DNA from: Naasia sp. SYSU D00057
Lineage (GTDB): Bacteria; Actinomycetota; Actinomycetes; Actinomycetales; Microbacteriaceae
Assembly: GCF_017916505.1 (NCBI RefSeq)
Contig: NZ_JAFMSZ010000001.1
Location: 1,054,001-1,118,000, forward strand
Length of the DNA stretch: 64,000 bases
Reading direction: 5' to 3'
Below the pieces are notes generated by a model. It was not told the DNA's origin, searched no databases, and was given only the letters and a program-made list of their open reading frames with translations. The position numbers and the translations under genes were made by a program. The number at the start of each line of letters is the position of its first letter. The stretch's first letter is position 1. Below, one piece after another: positions 24,636 to 33,196 of the stretch.

Positions 24636-25688
24636 ATGGCGGACGTTGTTGGTGCAGTGGGGGAAGCGATGGACTGGGAGCTGTTCTGGGGCATCTGGGG
24701 CACCCCGATCTACATCCTCGCGGTGATCGTGGTCGCGGTTCTCGCCCGCATCGCGCTGCACTACGCGGTCCGCAGCGTCGTCGAGCGCATCGTGCACGGC
24801 GTCAAGAAGCGTCAGCGCGTGACGGACACGCAGGCGCTGCACGCCTCGCCGCTGCACACCGTGCGCCTCGTCCAGCGCGCCCGGACGCTCGGCTCCGTGC
24901 TCAACAACATCGTGACGGTCACGATCGTCGTGATCGCGCTGCTGCTGATCATCACCCAGATCAACCCGAACATCACCGGAGCGTTCTCGCTCATCACCGC
25001 CGCCCTCGGCGCGGGCCTCGGCTTCGGCGCTCAGAACATCGTCCGCGACATCCTCAACGGCCTGTTCATCGTGATCGAGGACCAGCTGGGCGTCGGCGAC
25101 GTGGTCGACACGGGGCAGGCGACGGGCGTCGTCGAGCACGTCGCCATCCGCACCACCCAGATCCGCGACGTGAACGGCACGCTCTGGTACGTGCGCAACG
25201 GCGAGATCCTCCGCGTCGGCAACATGTCGCAGGGCTGGGCGCGCGTCATCATCGATCTCGCGGTGCCCTACGATGCCGACATCGAGGCGGTGGAGGCGCG
25301 CATGCTGGACACGGCGAACTCCCTGGTGGAGGACCCGAAGTGGCGTTCCACCGTGATCGAGCGGCCGGAGATCTGGGGCCTCGAGTCGATCTCGTCGGAG
25401 GCGCTCGTCATCCGTCTCGTCCTGAAGACGCGCACCTCCGCCAAGGACGACGTGTCCCGCGAGCTGCGCCTGCGCCTCAAGCGCGCCCTCGACGACATGG
25501 GCGTCCGCCTTCCCTCGCTCAACGCGGTGGTGCTCTCCGGCTTCGAGGGCGCCGCGAGCGTCAAGGGCGCCCGGCCGCCGCGCACCGCCCCCACTCCCCT
25601 GCCCGCGTCCGCGCCCGCGAAGAAGCCGCGCGCCACGCGCGCCAAGAAGGCGGACGTGAGCAGCGCGGTCGACGGGAGCTCCTCGTGA
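24636..25688 (+). CDS. Small-conductance mechanosensitive channel (MscS family)
   Basis: A 350-residue membrane channel. Hydrophobic segments lie near residues 20-40, 90-110 and 120-140. The pore-lining helix has the MscS glycine/alanine pattern LGAGLGFGAQNIVRDILNG and then IVIEDQ, leading into the cytosolic vestibule beta domain. The Ala/Lys/Pro-rich tail is a variable extension. It would open on membrane tension to release solutes during osmotic downshock. The ATG 24636 follows GAGGGGG. The truncated hemoglobin gene overlaps its stop by 4 bases. Confidence 0.94.
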   Translation: MADVVGAVGEAMDWELFWGIWGTPIYILAVIVVAVLARIALHYAVRSVVERIVHGVKKRQRVTDTQALHASPLHTVRLVQRARTLGSVLNNIVTVTIVVIALLLIITQINPNITGAFSLITAALGAGLGFGAQNIVRDILNGLFIVIEDQLGVGDVVDTGQATGVVEHVAIRTTQIRDVNGTLWYVRNGEILRVGNMSQGWARVIIDLAVPYDADIEAVEARMLDTANSLVEDPKWRSTVIERPEIWGLESISSEALVIRLVLKTRTSAKDDVSRELRLRLKRALDDMGVRLPSLNAVVLSGFEGAASVKGARPPRTAPTPLPASAPAKKPRATRAKKADVSSAVDGSSS

Positions 25689-26134
25689 GCGACGACCGCT
25701 CCGTCGTGCCGCCCTCCCCCGTCACCCTGCGCATGTCGCCCGGCGGCGAGGCGATGCAGGGCAACTTCTGGGAGCAGGTGGGCGGACGCCCGACGTTCGA
25801 GCGCCTCGTCCGCGAGTTCTACCGCGGCGTCGCGAGCGACCCCGTCCTGCTGGCCCTCTATCCCGAGCAGGACCTCGAGCCGGCGATCCAGCGGCTCACC
25901 GGCTTCCTCGAGCAGTACTGGGGCGGGCCCACCACGTACAGCCAGGAGCGCGGCCACCCGCGCCTCCGGATGCGGCACATGCCGTTCAAGGTGAACCCGG
26001 ACCAGCGCGACCGCTGGCTGAAGCACATGCGCGCCGCCGTCGACTCGCTCGACCTGCCGCCGCTGCAGGACGCGACGCTCTGGGCCTACCTGGAGCGCGC
26101 CGCGCACGCGATGGTCAACACCTTCGACGACTGA
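25685..26134 (+). CDS. Group II truncated hemoglobin (GlbO-like)
   Basis: A 149-residue 2-on-2 globin. It begins FWEQVGGRPTFERLVREFY (tyrosine B10 region), has the proximal histidine in RMRHMPFKV, and the group II TrpG8 in DRWLKHM. It can bind oxygen or other small ligands in the cytosol; group II members are linked to oxygen delivery and peroxide handling. The GTG start at 25685 overlaps the MscS stop (GTGA). A Ser/Pro-rich lead of about 25 residues precedes the globin fold. Confidence 0.94.
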   Translation: MSDDRSVVPPSPVTLRMSPGGEAMQGNFWEQVGGRPTFERLVREFYRGVASDPVLLALYPEQDLEPAIQRLTGFLEQYWGGPTTYSQERGHPRLRMRHMPFKVNPDQRDRWLKHMRAAVDSLDLPPLQDATLWAYLERAAHAMVNTFDD

Positions 26135-26153
26135 GGCGGACGGACCGCTCGGG

Positions 26154-29100
26154 TCAGACGGGCACTGGCTCCTCGGCCCGCTCCTGCTCCTGCTTCGGGC
26201 GCCGCTTCGCCGTGACGCGCAGGTACAGCGTCGGCACGAGGTAGAGGTTCACGAGGGTCGAGGTGACGAGGCCGCCGACGATGACGACCGCCATCGGGTG
26301 CTCGATCTCGTGCCCGGGCAGGTCGCCCATGATGATCAGCGGCACCAGCGCGAGCCCGGTGGCGAGCGTCGTCATGAGGATCGGCGAGAGCCGCTCGGCG
26401 GCGCCGCGCAGCACCAGCGCCTCCCCCGGCTTCTCGCCCTCGTACCGCTCCAGATGCTGGAAGTGGTTGACGAGCAGGATGCCGTTGCGCGCCGCGATGC
26501 CCATCACGGTGAGGAACCCGACGATCGAGCCGAGCGAGAGCACGCCGCCGCTGATCGCCGCCGCAAGCACGCCGCCCACCAGCGCGACGGGCAGGGTGCC
26601 GAGGATCAGCAGGGACAGCCTCCAGTTCCGGAACGACGCCTGCAGCAGGACGAAGATGACCACCAGGGCCACGATCGCGAGCAGCAGCAGCCGGTTGGTC
26701 GCCTCCTCTCGCTCGGCGAACTCGCCGAGCACCACCGCGCGGTAGCCGGTCGGGAACTCGATCTCGGAGAGGCGGCGCTCCATCTCGGCGGCGACCGTTC
26801 CGAGGTCGCCGTCGGTCGCGGCGTTCGCGCTCACGTCGATGCGGCGGGAGTTCGCGTCGCGCTCGATCACGTTCGGCGTGGCCTTCACCGCGACCTCGGC
26901 GACGTCGGCGAGGCGCACCCGCTGACCGGACGGGGTGTCGATGAGGAGGTTCTGCACGCTCGTCACGTCGGAGCGGATCTTCGGGTCGCTCCAGATCCGG
27001 ATGTCGAAGACCCTGTTGTTGTACCAGAGGTCGCCGACCTCCTCGCTGGCGATGACGGTCGCGGCGGCGCGCCGGACGTCGCCCGGCTTCAGGCCGTACT
27101 GCTGGGCTTTCGCGAGGTCGACCCGGACCTCGACCTGGGGGACGTCGACCTGAAGGGCGATGTGCTCCTCGACCGCCTCCGGGATGTCGCCGAGGACGGC
27201 CTCGACCTCTTCGGCCAGGTCGTGCAGCACCCCGAGGTCGTCACCGTAGATCCGCACCACCACCGCGTTGCCGGTGCCGGTGAGGACCTCGCGCACGCGC
27301 TCCTTGAGGTACGTCTGCACGTCGCGGTAGAGGCCGGGGTAGCCGTCGACCACCTCCTGCACCTTCGCGAGGGTGTCCTCGTAGTCGGCGGACGGCTCGA
27401 CGCTGATCCAGTTCTCACCGAAGTTCACGCCGACGACCTCGTCCGCGGCGTCCGCCTGGCCGATGTGCGATCCGCAGTTGCGCACGCCGGGGATCTCGAG
27501 GAGCTCTCGGCACGCCTCCTCGCTGATGCGCACCTCCTCCACCACCGACGTGCCGGGCTGGGCGACCCAGTGCATCAGGAAGTCGCGCTCCTTGAAGGAG
27601 GGCAGCAGCGCCTGGCCGAGGAAGGGCAGCACGACGAGGCCGGCGAGCGTGGTGGCGCCGAGCGCGAGGAAGCCGGGAAGGGGCCGCTGCATCATCCGCT
27701 TGAGGAACGGGACGTAGCCGCGCTTCAGCACGCGGACGAGCGGCGGATCGCGCGGATCGAGCGGCGCCTTGCGCAGGAAGATGAGCGCGAGCGCGGGAGT
27801 CACGGTCAGCGCGACGAGCATCGAGGCGAACACGGCGAGCGCGTACGCCGTCGCGAGGGGGCGGAAGAAGGCGCCGGTGAGCCCCTCGAGGAAGAAGATG
27901 GGCGCCGCGGCCGCGAGGATGATGAGCGTCGCGTAGATGATCGGGCCCCGCACCTCCATCGACGCCTCGAGGACGACGGACGCCGTCGACCGGGTGCCAC
28001 CCTGGGCGCGATGCGCGCGCAGCCGCCGGACGATGTTCTCGATGTCGATGATGGCGTCGTCCACCACGACCCCCACCGAGATCACCAGCCCGGCGAGCAC
28101 CATCGTGTTGACCGTGCTGCCGGTCAGGATGATCACCACCGCCGCCGTCATCAGCGACAGCGGGATGGCGATCACGCTGATGAGCGCGGTGCGCCACTGG
28201 AACAGGAAGGCGCCGAGCACCAGGATCACGAGCAGGATCCCGAGGAGCAGGGCCAGGCTCAGGTTGTCGAGGGACTGCTCGATGAAGGTCCCGGGCCGGA
28301 AGAGCGTGGTGTCGAGCTCGACGTCGGGCAGCGCCGGGGCGATCCCCTCCACCGCCCGCTCGACGCCCTGCGTCACCTCGAGGGTGTTCCCCCAGGGGAA
28401 CTTCTCGACGATGAGCATGAGCCCTTCGCCCTCGTTGATGACGGCGTCGCCGATGAGCGCGTTGTGGCCGATGACGAGGTCGGAGACCTGGTCGAGCCGC
28501 ACCGCCTGCCCGACCCGGTTCTGCACCACCACCTTCGCCAGATGGTCCGGCGTCAGGATCGGGAGCACGTGCTGCACGGCGAGCCGCTGGTTCGGGGTCT
28601 CCACGAAGCCGCCGGTGCCGACGACGTTGCCGGTCGCGTACGGCAGGAGGCCGGCGTCGACCGCGTCGTTCGTCGCCTCCATCACCTCGTCGAGGGTGAC
28701 GTCGTGCTGGACCATGCGCTCCGGGTCCACCCGCACGTGCAGCGACTCCTTGCGCTGGCCCCACACCGCGACGTTCGCCACGCCGGGGACGTCGAGGATC
28801 GCCGCCCGCAGCTTGTAGTGGGCGACCATGCTGAGGTCGATGAGGGAGAGCTCATCGGAGGAGACGCCGATCTTCATCACGCGGCTGGTCGACGACAGCG
28901 GCTGCAGCATGAACGGTGGCCGCACCCAGCTCGGCAGCGTCGGCGTCACCGTCGCGATCCGCTCGGCGACGAGCTGGCGGGAGCGCAGCAGGTCGGTCCC
29001 GGGCTCGAAGATCAGCATGATCGAGGACAGCTGAGCCACCGACTTGGACCGGATCTCGTCGAGGTTCTCCACGCCGGTCAGCGCGTCCTCGAGCGGGACG

Positions 29101-29294
29101 GTGACGAGCTCCTCCATCTCGGAGGCGGTCATCCCGAGACCTGCGGTCTGGATCTCGACTCGAGGCGGAGCGAACTCGGGGAAGACGTCGACGGGCGCGC
29201 TCGCGATCTGCACGCCGCCGAGCGCCATCATGCCGGCGGCCAGCGCGAGGATGATCGCCCGGAAGGCGAGGCTGAACCGGATGATCCGGCGCAT
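26154..29294 (-). CDS. RND efflux pump of the CusA/CzcA (heavy-metal) type
   Basis: A 1046-residue, 12-helix RND protein with two large extracytoplasmic loops. It matches the heavy-metal-efflux group: VPEFAPPRVEIQT-like start, QPLSSTSRVMKIG, and the TM4 proton-relay segment VDDAIIDIEN with Asp412, Asp413 and Glu419. The first of the CzcA relay aspartates (402) is Ser406 here. It should be a proton-driven exporter. It overlaps the lipoprotein gene upstream by one base. No outer-membrane factor is present, as expected for a monoderm. Substrate could be a metal or something else. Confidence 0.93.
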   Translation of the reverse strand: MRRIIRFSLAFRAIILALAAGMMALGGVQIASAPVDVFPEFAPPRVEIQTAGLGMTASEMEELVTVPLEDALTGVENLDEIRSKSVAQLSSIMLIFEPGTDLLRSRQLVAERIATVTPTLPSWVRPPFMLQPLSSTSRVMKIGVSSDELSLIDLSMVAHYKLRAAILDVPGVANVAVWGQRKESLHVRVDPERMVQHDVTLDEVMEATNDAVDAGLLPYATGNVVGTGGFVETPNQRLAVQHVLPILTPDHLAKVVVQNRVGQAVRLDQVSDLVIGHNALIGDAVINEGEGLMLIVEKFPWGNTLEVTQGVERAVEGIAPALPDVELDTTLFRPGTFIEQSLDNLSLALLLGILLVILVLGAFLFQWRTALISVIAIPLSLMTAAVVIILTGSTVNTMVLAGLVISVGVVVDDAIIDIENIVRRLRAHRAQGGTRSTASVVLEASMEVRGPIIYATLIILAAAAPIFFLEGLTGAFFRPLATAYALAVFASMLVALTVTPALALIFLRKAPLDPRDPPLVRVLKRGYVPFLKRMMQRPLPGFLALGATTLAGLVVLPFLGQALLPSFKERDFLMHWVAQPGTSVVEEVRISEEACRELLEIPGVRNCGSHIGQADAADEVVGVNFGENWISVEPSADYEDTLAKVQEVVDGYPGLYRDVQTYLKERVREVLTGTGNAVVVRIYGDDLGVLHDLAEEVEAVLGDIPEAVEEHIALQVDVPQVEVRVDLAKAQQYGLKPGDVRRAAATVIASEEVGDLWYNNRVFDIRIWSDPKIRSDVTSVQNLLIDTPSGQRVRLADVAEVAVKATPNVIERDANSRRIDVSANAATDGDLGTVAAEMERRLSEIEFPTGYRAVVLGEFAEREEATNRLLLLAIVALVVIFVLLQASFRNWRLSLLILGTLPVALVGGVLAAAISGGVLSLGSIVGFLTVMGIAARNGILLVNHFQHLERYEGEKPGEALVLRGAAERLSPILMTTLATGLALVPLIIMGDLPGHEIEHPMAVVIVGGLVTSTLVNLYLVPTLYLRVTAKRRPKQEQERAEEPVPV

Positions 29295-29752
29295 CAGTGT
29301 GCCGTATCGAACTCGGAGCCGAAGAGCTCGGCCGCCCCGACCGTCGCGACCTCGGTCCCGACCGCCGGTCCGTCCGACAGGAGCACGGTGTCGCCCTCGA
29401 TGCGGACGACGGTGACCGGCTCGCGCTCGAACACGAGCTCCTCGTTGCTCGCGTAGACCCAGGTCGACCCGTCCGCCATGTACAGCAGAGCGCTGTACGG
29501 GATCCGCAGCCCACCAGCGTCCTGCTGCACGGGCGCGGTCTCCAGCCCGAGCCGGTCCGCGGCCTGCGACGTCAGCGTGAGACGCGCGACGTCCGACCCC
29601 TCGGCGTGCTCGATGGCGACCGGCTCCTCGTGTCCCGTCGCCTCGGAGCTCTGGGCCGAGCAGCCGGCGAGGGCGGCGCCGACGAGGAACACCCCGGCTA
29701 CGGCAGCGTGTGCACGACGACCGGCCGTCCGGCCGTACTCGCTCGCGGTCAT
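29294..29752 (-). CDS. Small lipoprotein resembling the C-terminal part of an RND adaptor
   Basis: A 152-residue predicted lipoprotein with lipobox ALAGC near residue 31. After an acidic linker, the segment RLGLETAPVQ and then IPYSALLYMADGSTWVYA, EREPVTVVRIEGDTVLLS and VGTEVATVGAAEL follows the beta-barrel and membrane-proximal domains of CusB/CzcB-type adaptors. The lipoyl and helical-hairpin domains are absent. It is sandwiched between two RND genes with overlaps of 4 and 1 bases. It may tether or gate the pump on the outer face of the membrane. Confidence 0.85.
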   Translation of the reverse strand: MTASEYGRTAGRRAHAAVAGVFLVGAALAGCSAQSSEATGHEEPVAIEHAEGSDVARLTLTSQAADRLGLETAPVQQDAGGLRIPYSALLYMADGSTWVYASNEELVFEREPVTVVRIEGDTVLLSDGPAVGTEVATVGAAELFGSEFDTAH

Positions 29753-32700
29753 GATGCGATCCCTTCTCGTGCAGGCGCGATCTCGTCGTCCCCGAATGTC
29801 CCGTCGCCTGCGGGCACGCGGACCCGGAACAGGGCGATCGGCAGGATGACGAGGGTCAGCAGCCAGGAGGTGAGCAGGCCGCCCCAGACGACGGCGGCGA
29901 GAGGCAGCAGGAGTTCGCGGCCCAGGGCGCCGCCGAGGGCCACCAGCGGCACGAGGGCGAGCCCGGCGACCGCGCCGCTCAGGAGGGTGGGCAGGAGGCG
30001 CTCGCGGGCCCCGGCCAGCACGCCGTCCACGCGGCCCTCCTGGCCGGACCTCTGGTGCTCGCGCACCGCGAGCACCAGCAGCACGGAGTCCCGCACGGTG
30101 ATCGCCAGGACGGCCGCGAGCCCGGTGAGGGTGACCAGGGTCGGCCCCCCGACGAGGAGCGCGGCGGCGACCCCGCCGAGGAGGGCGATGGGCAGGGCGA
30201 GCGTGATCACGGCGGCGAGCGGCCAGCTCCGGACCGCCGTCTGCACGAGCACGAGGAGCCCGAGCACGATCGCGGCGATGAGGCCGGCCGTGATGAGCCC
30301 GTCGTCCCGCTGGTCGATGAAGCGGGCCGGCACCTCGGCGTGGTACTCGCGCTCGAACTCCATGCCGCGCACGGCGGACTGCACGTCGGCGGCCACGTCC
30401 CCGACCGAGCGGCCGTCGACGGAGGCGACGACGTCGATGTACCGCTCGGTGTCGACGTGCCGGAGGACGGTGTTCCGCGGGGCGATCCGGATGTCGGCGA
30501 CGTCGCCGAGCCGCACCTGTCCGCCCGCGGGGGTGTCGATGGACAGGTTCTCGAGGCTCGTCAGGCTGTGCCGCACCTCCGGCATGCCCCGCACCACCAC
30601 CTGGAACACCTTCTGCTGCTCGAAGAGGTAGCCGACCTCGAGGCCCTGGATGAGCGTCGCGGCCGCGCGGCGCACATCGCCGGGCTTCAGGGCGGCCCGC
30701 TCGGCTGCGGCCAGGTCGACCTCGATCTCGGTCACCGGCTCGGCTTCCGGGATGTCGAGCGCCACCGAGGTGACCCCGTCGGCGCCGCCGACCAGATCGG
30801 CGACCCGCTCGGCCTCCTGGCGCAGGACGTCGAGCTCGATGCCGAAGACCCGCACCGCGAACTCGGCCTCCCGGCCGGCGGTCGCCTCGCCCACCTTCGC
30901 CTCCGCGTACCCCACGACCTCGGCGTCGAGGCCGGGGATGGACTGGACGATCCCCTCCACGTCTCCCGCGAGGCCGCGGGAGTCGGCGCCGTCGGCGAGG
31001 TTCACCCACAGCTCGGACGAGTTGATCCCCACCACCTGGTCTCCGGCGATGGCGCGCCCGATGTGTCCGTCCACGCTCGTGACGCCGGGCAGCTCGCCGA
31101 TCAGGGCGCCCGCTCGCTGCGTCACGCGGTTCATCTCGTCGATCCCCGTGCCGGGCGCTCCTGCCATCCGCACGAGGAGACTCGAATCGTTGACGACGGG
31201 CACGCCCCTGGCGGCGCCGGCGAGGAGGGGCGCGAGGGCCACGGCGCCCGCGGCGAGGAGGGCGCCCACGACGAGCACCGCCGTCGCACGGCTGGCAGTG
31301 CGCCCGAGCGCCGCCGCGTAGCCGCGCCGGACGCGGGCGATGGATCCCGGCTCCGGCCGGTGCGCGGTCCGGGTGAGCAGGGTGGACACGAGGGCGACGG
31401 TGAGGGTCCAGGCGAGGATCATCGCAACAGCGAGGGTGACGGCGAACGCCAGCACGAGAGGCCGCAGGAAGGCGCCCTCGACCTCGGGCAGGAACACGGC
31501 GGGCACCAGGACGAGCACGGCGACGAGGCCGCCGAAGAAGGCGGCGTAGCGGCTGGCCCGCAGCATCCGCGCGAGCCGGCCCGCCTCCTGGTCGGCGACG
31601 TCCACATCGACACCGGTGCGGCGCCCGGAGGCCTTGAACCCCCGGAGCGCGTGCAGGTCGCCGATCGTGTCGCCGACGATCACGGCGAGCGCGAGGACGA
31701 GCCCGGCGAAGATCATCGTGTTCATCCCCACGCCGAGCAGGGTGAGCACGAGCACGGCGCCCGTCGTCGTGACGACGAGGACGGCGAGCGCGAGCAGCCC
31801 GAGCCGCCAGGAGCGGAAGCCGAGCCCGATCAGGAGCGCGACGAGGATGACGCTGAGCAGGCTCCCGAGCCCCAGGGACTGCGCCGCGCTCTCGATGAAC
31901 GTGGCCGGCCGGTAGACGGTGGAGTCCACGGTGACGCCGGCGAGGCCGGGGCGCATGTCGTCGAGGGCGCTCTCGAGCGCCGCGGTCACCTCGGCCGTGC
32001 TGGTGTCCGGGAACTTCTCGACGACGAGCACCAGTCCCGGATCCCCACCGCCTGCGGCATCGCCGATCAGCGGCTGGTGATCCTCCACGACGGTGGCGAT
32101 GTCCCGCAGGGTCAGGCCGTTGGCCCCCTCGACGCTCATCTGCGACAGATCCGCAGGGGTCGTGATGGGGAGCACGTGCTGCACCCCGAGCCGCTGGTTG
32201 CCCGTCTCGATGAATCCGCCGGAACCCGGGGTCGACGCCCGGAGGTAGGTCAGCGGCGACACCCAGACCGCGTTGCCGGTGGTCTGGATCACCTGGTTCA
32301 GGGTCACGCCGCGCCCGGCGAGCTGTGCCGGATCCACGAGCACCTGCATCTGCTGCTCGCGGTGTCCCCAGATCGCCACGTTCGCGACCCCGGGGACGCC
32401 CATGAGCCGCGGCTTGACGTTCCAGCGGGCGAGCACCGACAGGTCGATGAGGGGAACCTCAGTCGACGACAGGCGGATCATCATGACGCGACTGGTCGAC
32501 GACAGGGGCTGCATCAGCACCGAGGGTGCGGACACGTTCGGCAGGTCCCCCGTCAGCGGGAGGCGCTCGGCCACGAGCTGACGAGCCTTGTTGAGATCCG
32601 TTCCCGGCTCGAAGATGAGCTCGATGGAGCTGAGCCCGGCGACGGACTCGGAGCGCATCTCGTCGAGGAAGGCGATCCCGGCGAGGATGTCCACCTCCAT

Positions 32701-32901
32701 CGGCGCGGTGATGAGCTGCTCGACCTCCTCCGCGGACAGGCCGAGCGCCTCGGTCTGGATCTCGACGTGCGGAGGGTCGAACTCGGGCACGGCCTCGACG
32801 GTCACACCCGGGAGAAGGGCGACGCCGAGAGCGACGACCCCCGCGGCGACGGTCAGGACGAGCAGGCGGAAGCGCTCGCTCCAGCGCGCGATCGAATTCA
32901 T
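29749..32901 (-). CDS. Second RND protein, with degenerate proton-relay residues
   Basis: A 1050-residue RND protein paralogous to the one at 26154, with the same landmarks (VPEFDPPHVEIQT, QPLSSTSRVMM, GVPGVANVAIWGH). In TM4 the relay segment reads GDTIGDLHAL. Asp412 and Glu419 of the partner align with Gly410 and His417; only the second Asp is kept (Asp411). This suggests a subunit with weakened or lost proton coupling that works in a mixed trimer with the downstream paralogue, as MdtB and MdtC do. First gene of the three-gene operon. Confidence 0.92.
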   Translation of the reverse strand: MNSIARWSERFRLLVLTVAAGVVALGVALLPGVTVEAVPEFDPPHVEIQTEALGLSAEEVEQLITAPMEVDILAGIAFLDEMRSESVAGLSSIELIFEPGTDLNKARQLVAERLPLTGDLPNVSAPSVLMQPLSSTSRVMMIRLSSTEVPLIDLSVLARWNVKPRLMGVPGVANVAIWGHREQQMQVLVDPAQLAGRGVTLNQVIQTTGNAVWVSPLTYLRASTPGSGGFIETGNQRLGVQHVLPITTPADLSQMSVEGANGLTLRDIATVVEDHQPLIGDAAGGGDPGLVLVVEKFPDTSTAEVTAALESALDDMRPGLAGVTVDSTVYRPATFIESAAQSLGLGSLLSVILVALLIGLGFRSWRLGLLALAVLVVTTTGAVLVLTLLGVGMNTMIFAGLVLALAVIVGDTIGDLHALRGFKASGRRTGVDVDVADQEAGRLARMLRASRYAAFFGGLVAVLVLVPAVFLPEVEGAFLRPLVLAFAVTLAVAMILAWTLTVALVSTLLTRTAHRPEPGSIARVRRGYAAALGRTASRATAVLVVGALLAAGAVALAPLLAGAARGVPVVNDSSLLVRMAGAPGTGIDEMNRVTQRAGALIGELPGVTSVDGHIGRAIAGDQVVGINSSELWVNLADGADSRGLAGDVEGIVQSIPGLDAEVVGYAEAKVGEATAGREAEFAVRVFGIELDVLRQEAERVADLVGGADGVTSVALDIPEAEPVTEIEVDLAAAERAALKPGDVRRAAATLIQGLEVGYLFEQQKVFQVVVRGMPEVRHSLTSLENLSIDTPAGGQVRLGDVADIRIAPRNTVLRHVDTERYIDVVASVDGRSVGDVAADVQSAVRGMEFEREYHAEVPARFIDQRDDGLITAGLIAAIVLGLLVLVQTAVRSWPLAAVITLALPIALLGGVAAALLVGGPTLVTLTGLAAVLAITVRDSVLLVLAVREHQRSGQEGRVDGVLAGARERLLPTLLSGAVAGLALVPLVALGGALGRELLLPLAAVVWGGLLTSWLLTLVILPIALFRVRVPAGDGTFGDDEIAPAREGIAS

Positions 32902-33033
32902 GCGAGGGCCTCGCGACCTGGGCGGGCGGAGCCGCGCAAGCCGGGGAGCGCGCGACGGAAGAACGGCACAGGGGCAGACAACATCGTCATTCCTCGGGCA
33001 GAAGGAAGAAGAGCGCAGGGGTACTGCGAGGGG

Positions 33034-33050
33034 CCGCCCCTAGGGGGCGG
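33034..33050. promoter_or_regulatory. Palindrome in the RND operon leader region
   Basis: CCGCCCC-TAG-GGGGCGG is a perfect 7-bp inverted repeat with a 3-bp centre, in the 295-base gap between the RND operon (start 32901) and the divergent flavoprotein gene (start 33197). A second hairpin, GCTCCCG...CGGGAGC, follows at about 33056-33081. It may be an operator for one of the divergent units. No regulator is nearby, and nothing else is recognisable in this gap. Confidence 0.35.
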
Positions 33051-33196
33051 GCACCGCTCCCGCGGGTGGGGCCCGGGAGCGAGGGTCGGGATCTGGGTGA
33101 CTGAACTGTGCTCGCGCTGAGGATCGCCGGATAAGGGCTTTGGTCCCGCCCCCGGTAGTGTTCGCGGGGCAGGACGAGGACGACGAGGGAGTCGGG

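Noticed and set aside
22042-24726. An 894-codon open frame antisense to the FadH-like gene
   Set aside because: Shadow of a gene with clear flavoenzyme motifs on the other strand.
30055-33120. A 1021-codon open frame antisense to the RND genes
   Set aside because: Low-complexity composition rich in Glu, Asp, His, Gly and Arg; the opposite strand encodes clear RND family motifs.
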